64,000 nt of DNA, from the NCBI GenBank assembly GCA_947510165.1, contig CANNSB010000005.1:30448-94447 (forward strand). Reading direction: 5' to 3'. The number at the start of each line of letters is the position of its first letter. Position 1 is the first letter of the stretch. The translations under genes and the position numbers were made by a program. The stretch is from an uncultured Clostridia bacterium. Lineage in GTDB: Bacteria; Bacillota; Clostridia; Oscillospirales; Ruminococcaceae. The notes beneath the pieces were generated by a model, which was not told the origin of the DNA, searched no databases, and worked only from the letters and a program-made list of their open reading frames with translations. This document shows, piece by piece, positions 60,589 to 64,000 of this stretch.

Positions 60589-61347
60589 TTGAAAAAAATA
60601 ATAGTTTTAACTTTATCTATTGTATTAGCAACCTATGTAATGTCAGGATGTACAGATAAAAACAATAGTTCTTCTAGTGAATCTTCATCTTCTTCTAGTT
60701 CTTCTTCTAGTTCGACACCAGATTCTTCTAAAGTTGAATATAATGGTCTTGAAAGTATTTATAATTTAAAAGAACCTGAAAAAGGTGATACTATTGCCAC
60801 TATAAAAACAGATAAAGGAGATATTAAACTTGTCTTCTTTAAAGATATTGCACCTAAAGCTGTTGAGAACTTTATTGTTCATTCAGAAAAAGGATATTAT
60901 AACGGAGTTTCTTTTCATCGTGTTATAAAAGACTTTATGATTCAAGGAGGAGATCCTACAGGAGATGGAACTGGTGGAGAGAGTATCTGGGGATCAGGTT
61001 TTGAAAATGAAACTACAACAACTGCTTTTCATTTAAGAGGAGCTTTGTCTATGGCAAACACTGGGGCGCCAAATTCAAACGGTAGCCAGTTTTTTATAGT
61101 TCAAGCTGGACCAATCAAAGAAGAAGACTATAAACAACTTGTAGATAGTGGATATCCAGAAGAAATTGCAGCTATTTATAGAAATAAAGGTGGAACTTAT
61201 TGGTTGGATGGAAAACATACAGTTTTTGGCAGAGTTTTAGATGGAATGGATGTTGTAGACACCATTGCAAACATCCCTGCTGATACTAATGGAAAACCGG
61301 ATGAGAAAGTTTTGATAAAAAATATTGAAATTTCTTCATTTAAATAG
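60589..61347 (+). CDS. Cyclophilin-type peptidyl-prolyl isomerase, lipoprotein
   Basis: 252 residues. A signal peptide with lipobox VMSGC (Cys21) is followed by a serine-rich linker (27-42) and a cyclophilin domain (about 65-250). Catalytic-type residues are in FHRVIKDFMIQGGDPTGDG, and the LSMANTGAPNSNGSQFFI segment is canonical. It should act on the outer face of the membrane on proline bonds of exported proteins. TTG start with AAAAGGACT upstream; murA follows 39 bases after its stop. Confidence 0.92.
   Translation: MKKIIVLTLSIVLATYVMSGCTDKNNSSSSESSSSSSSSSSSTPDSSKVEYNGLESIYNLKEPEKGDTIATIKTDKGDIKLVFFKDIAPKAVENFIVHSEKGYYNGVSFHRVIKDFMIQGGDPTGDGTGGESIWGSGFENETTTTAFHLRGALSMANTGAPNSNGSQFFIVQAGPIKEEDYKQLVDSGYPEEIAAIYRNKGGTYWLDGKHTVFGRVLDGMDVVDTIANIPADTNGKPDEKVLIKNIEISSFK
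60667..60714 (+). repeat. Serine-codon tract in the cyclophilin lipoprotein
   Basis: Sixteen codons, TCT/TCA/AGT with a single GAA, encode the linker after the lipid anchor. The unit pattern TCTTCTAGT is shared with the tract at 59556-59606 on the other strand. Confidence 0.85.
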
Positions 61348-61386
61348 AATATTTTAAATAGGATTATCTTTTGAGGAGAGTGTGTT

Positions 61387-62670
61387 TTGGAAAAATATAT
61401 AATTAATGGAGGCGTTCCTTTAAACGGGGAGGTTGTTATTAGCGGTGCTAAAAATGCAGCTGTAGCAATTATTCCCGCTACAATTTTAGCTGAAGGTCCT
61501 TGTATAATAGAAAATATTCCAAATATTAAAGACGTTTCTATAATTATAAAAATACTTAGTGAAATGGGAGCAACTATTAAAGTTTTGACAAAAAATTCTT
61601 TAATGATTGATACAGCGATGATAAAGAACCCTATTGTTCCTTATCAGATGGCTAGACATATGAGAGCTTCTTATTATTTTTTGGGGGCTTTGCTTGGAAG
61701 ATTTAATAAAGCAAGTGTTTCTATGCCTGGTGGGTGTGATTTTGGTGTTAGACCTATTGATCAACATCTTAAGGGGTTTAAATATCTTGGAGCAAGTCAT
61801 ACCATTGATAAAGGTATGATTGATGTTAGTTCTAATAAACTTATTGGGTCACAATTCTATTTTGATATAGTTACGGTTGGAGCTACTATAAATGTTATGC
61901 TTGCTGCTGTTAAAGCTGAGGGTATAACTGTTATAGAGAATGCAGCAAAAGAACCTCATATAGTTGATCTAGCTAATTTTTTGAATTCTATGGGTGCTGA
62001 TATAATGGGGGCTGGGACAGATGTTATAAAAATCCGTGGAGTTAAAAAGCTTCATGGAACAACCTATTCTATTATTCCAGACCAGATAGAAGCGGGCACA
62101 TATATGGTTGCTGCAGCTGCTACTAGAGGAGATATTTTAATCAAAAATGTTATTCCAAAACATCTTGAGTCTATAATATTGAAGATGAGAAAAATTGGTG
62201 TTTCTATAGAAGAATTTGATGATAGCATACGTGTTTTTGTTGAGGGAGAGCTTTTTAAAACAAGTGTTAAAACTCTTCCTCATCCTGGATTTCCTACAGA
62301 TATGCAACCACAAATTACGACTTTATTATGTTTGGCAAAGGGTACTAGTATTGTCACTGAAGGAGTTTGGGAAAATCGGTTTAGATATGTGGACGAGCTT
62401 CGTAGAATGGGCGCTGATATATTTGTGGATGGAAAGGTTGCAATTATTGAAGGGATTGGCAGACTGGAATCTGCTCCTATTAGGGCGATGGATTTGCGCG
62501 CTGGTGCGGCTATGATTATTGCTGGCCTTTCGTCTAATGGATGCACTGAGATAGAAGATATTAGCCATGTTGAACGTGGATATGAAAATATTGAAGAAAA
62601 ACTTCGTGGTCTTGGTGCAGATATAAAGAAACAGGTGTATGTAGATGAAAAATTTTTATCTGCATTATAA
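61387..62670 (+). CDS. murA: UDP-N-acetylglucosamine 1-carboxyvinyltransferase MurA
   Basis: First committed step of peptidoglycan synthesis: transfers enolpyruvate from PEP to UDP-GlcNAc. SGAKNAA (Lys22, Asn23) is at the N-terminus. The active-site cysteine is Cys117 in MPGGCDFGVRPIDQH, the fosfomycin target, so no Cys-to-Asp resistance change is present. HPGFPTDMQPQ is the other signature. 427 residues, normal. TTG start with TGAGGAG upstream. rlmH follows 7 bases after the stop. Confidence 0.96.
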   Translation: MEKYIINGGVPLNGEVVISGAKNAAVAIIPATILAEGPCIIENIPNIKDVSIIIKILSEMGATIKVLTKNSLMIDTAMIKNPIVPYQMARHMRASYYFLGALLGRFNKASVSMPGGCDFGVRPIDQHLKGFKYLGASHTIDKGMIDVSSNKLIGSQFYFDIVTVGATINVMLAAVKAEGITVIENAAKEPHIVDLANFLNSMGADIMGAGTDVIKIRGVKKLHGTTYSIIPDQIEAGTYMVAAAATRGDILIKNVIPKHLESIILKMRKIGVSIEEFDDSIRVFVEGELFKTSVKTLPHPGFPTDMQPQITTLLCLAKGTSIVTEGVWENRFRYVDELRRMGADIFVDGKVAIIEGIGRLESAPIRAMDLRAGAAMIIAGLSSNGCTEIEDISHVERGYENIEEKLRGLGADIKKQVYVDEKFLSAL

Positions 62671-62677
62671 CTGATAT

Positions 62678-63163
62678 ATGTTTAATTTAAATATTGTTTG
62701 TATAGGAAAGATAAGAGAAAAATTTATACAATTAGGATTGGCTGAATATTTAAAACGCATATCTTATTTTTGTCGTCTTAATATTTTAGAAATTCCAGAA
62801 TATAAACTTTCATCTTCTCCAACTAGCTCAGATATAAATAGATGCATTTTTGAAGAAGAAAAATCTTTATTATCTTATATATCATCTAAAAATACATATA
62901 AAATTTGCTTAGATATCCATGGTGATAGCTATACTTCTGAAAAATTTGCAGAATTTTTTATTGATATTGGAGTTAGAGGATTTAATAATATAACTTTTTT
63001 TATAGGTGGTAGTTTTGGAATTGGAAATAGTTTCAAAAAAATCTGTGATAAAAAGATATCTTTTTCACAGATGACCTTTCCTCATCAACTTTTTAGACTT
63101 TTACTTGTAGAACAAATTTATAGAGCTTTTTCTATTAATAATAATGGAAATTATCATAAATAA
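62678..63163 (+). CDS. rlmH: 23S rRNA (pseudouridine1915-N3) methyltransferase RlmH
   Basis: SPOUT-class methyltransferase acting on helix 69 of 23S rRNA in assembled ribosomes. 161 residues. FFIGGSFGIGNSFKK is the SAM-knot glycine motif, followed by ISFSQMTFPHQLFRLLLVEQIYRA and the invariant C-terminal YHK. The start ATG at 62678 has only a weak ribosome site, so translation is probably coupled to murA. Confidence 0.95.
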   Translation: MFNLNIVCIGKIREKFIQLGLAEYLKRISYFCRLNILEIPEYKLSSSPTSSDINRCIFEEEKSLLSYISSKNTYKICLDIHGDSYTSEKFAEFFIDIGVRGFNNITFFIGGSFGIGNSFKKICDKKISFSQMTFPHQLFRLLLVEQIYRAFSINNNGNYHK

Positions 63164-63190
63164 AAAAGACTAGATTATCTAGTCTTTTTT
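63162..63190. terminator. Bidirectional terminator between rlmH and sleB
   Basis: A 13-bp perfect stem (63162-63174 with 63178-63190), three-base loop, A-run and T-run ends, beginning inside the rlmH stop codon and ending 2 bases before the convergent sleB stop. Confidence 0.88.
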
Positions 63191-63192
63191 AT

Positions 63193-63876
63193 TTATCCTG
63201 CAAATAAGTGTTTTCCTATCCTTGTAATAACTGGCCTTGTCCTTATCCATTTGTCATTTGTTTTATCTGGATTGTAATAATATAGAGCACCCCCTGTTGG
63301 ATCTTGTCCATTTATAGAATCTTGTGCTGCTCTTATAGACTGTTGGCTTGTGGGTTCATTAAATTGTCCGTCTGTAATTGCTGTGAAGGCTCCTGGTTGG
63401 TATATAACCCCTGCTAGTGTGTCAGGGAACAATGGGCTTTCAACTCGGTTTAAAACAACTGCACCTACTGCAACTTGTCCTATATATTCTTCTCCTCTTG
63501 ATTCTGCTGATATTATTCTAGCTAAAAGATTCACCTCTATATCAGTTGTGTTTGTATTTGTTGTAGAAATATTTAATTTAGATAAAGTTTGTGGCCCTGC
63601 TATTCCATCAGGGTTTAGATTATTTTTTTTTTGGAATTCTTTTACAGCTTTTTGAGTTTGTATTCCAAATATACCATCAATTGTTCCATTATATAATCCA
63701 TTTTCTTTAAGTTTTGTCTGAATTGATTTAACCTCTTCCCCTCTTGAACCCTGTTTTGATAGGGTTGGTTCGGCGGTATTATTTAAAGATATTGCTGTAA
63801 AAGAACCAATAAATAAAATACATCCTATTAAAATTATTGATATTAGACTGTGAAATTTAATTTTATATTTATTCAT
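63193..63876 (-). CDS. sleB: Spore cortex-lytic enzyme, SleB type
   Basis: 227 residues. A signal peptide (about 1-30) is followed by a peptidoglycan-binding type 1 domain (about 43-101, GSRGEEVKSIQTKLKENG then GTIDGIFGIQTQKAVKEFQ). A short threonine/asparagine linker leads to the Hydrolase_2 (SleB/CwlJ) catalytic domain, with the catalytic-type glutamate Glu125 in IISAESRGEEYIGQVAVG and the ALYYYNP motif. It cleaves muramic-lactam cortex peptidoglycan during germination. GGGGTG precedes the ATG. Confidence 0.92.
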   Translation of the reverse strand: MNKYKIKFHSLISIILIGCILFIGSFTAISLNNTAEPTLSKQGSRGEEVKSIQTKLKENGLYNGTIDGIFGIQTQKAVKEFQKKNNLNPDGIAGPQTLSKLNISTTNTNTTDIEVNLLARIISAESRGEEYIGQVAVGAVVLNRVESPLFPDTLAGVIYQPGAFTAITDGQFNEPTSQQSIRAAQDSINGQDPTGGALYYYNPDKTNDKWIRTRPVITRIGKHLFAG

Positions 63877-63965
63877 ATTACACCCCTATATAAGTTTATA
63901 TGGTATATATTCTTTACTGTATATAGCATGAATATTCTTATTTTAAAATAAAAATAAAAAAAGAG

Positions 63966-63995
63966 TTGACAGAGAGGGAATAAATATGCTATTAT
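63966..63995 (+). promoter_or_regulatory. Strong candidate sigma-A promoter at the right edge
   Basis: TTGACA (63966-63971), an 18-base spacer and TATTAT (63990-63995, five of six), reading off the right end. The gene it serves is outside the window. Confidence 0.6.
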
Positions 63996-64000
63996 AACTA

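Overview
The window is one continuous stretch of a strongly AT-rich bacterial chromosome with about 65 supported genes, 53 on the + strand and 12 on the - strand. Gene content points to an anaerobic, endospore-forming Clostridia-type Firmicute. SpoVT, a sigma-K with a hydrophobic pro-sequence, BofA and a SleB-type cortex hydrolase indicate sporulation. A four-subunit 2-oxoacid:ferredoxin oxidoreductase, rubredoxin and a flavodiiron protein indicate anaerobic metabolism. AGGAGG-like ribosome sites, many TTG/GTG starts and perfect-stem terminators fit as well. Exact taxonomy cannot be fixed by eye. TAA, TAG and TGA all act as stops, so the standard bacterial code holds.

Layout. 1-7.4 kb is the classical origin-proximal cluster: mnmE (cut by the left edge), mnmG, rsmG, noc, parA, parB, serS, with one parS-like site inside mnmG and one just before parA. 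7.4-9.2 kb is a reverse-strand island of two cell-wall-type hydrolases around a 55-codon ORF. 9.2-17.3 kb holds nudix-zapA-dut, a MinD-like/methylglyoxal-synthase-like pair whose active sites have diverged, hisS, an M29 aminopeptidase, a glycosyltransferase and aspS. 17.3-25 kb holds gdhA (reverse), pyrE, radC, uvrB and uvrA. 25.2-30 kb is redox: rubredoxin, flavodiiron protein, and a P-loop ATPase-korDABC operon, followed by spoVT. 30.7-38.8 kb is the rimP-nusA-ylxR-ylxQ-infB-rbfA-nrnA-truB-ribF translation operon. 38.8-44 kb holds yceD-rpmF, then DUF512-der-plsY-gpsA. 44-54 kb holds a NatAB-like exporter, a MacB-type ATPase, comM, a PAP2 phosphatase, a tRNA methyltransferase, a Ca-type P-ATPase and an RluA-family pseudouridine synthase. 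54-64 kb holds sigK, an SDR/SIS sugar pair, rny, bofA, two serine-tract lipoproteins, murA, rlmH and sleB.

The genes work mostly as housekeeping modules: chromosome segregation, tRNA modification and charging, nucleotide-excision repair, ribosome maturation, phospholipid synthesis and sporulation control. No phage, insertion sequence, CRISPR array, tRNA or rRNA gene was found. No clearly new multi-gene system is evident. The best leads are the diverged MinD-like/MGS-like pair, the P-loop ATPase in the kor operon, the tandem-repeat acidic tail of NusA, a putative non-canonical start of ylxR, a hairpin covering the spoVT ribosome site, and the intact pro-sigma-K/BofA pair.
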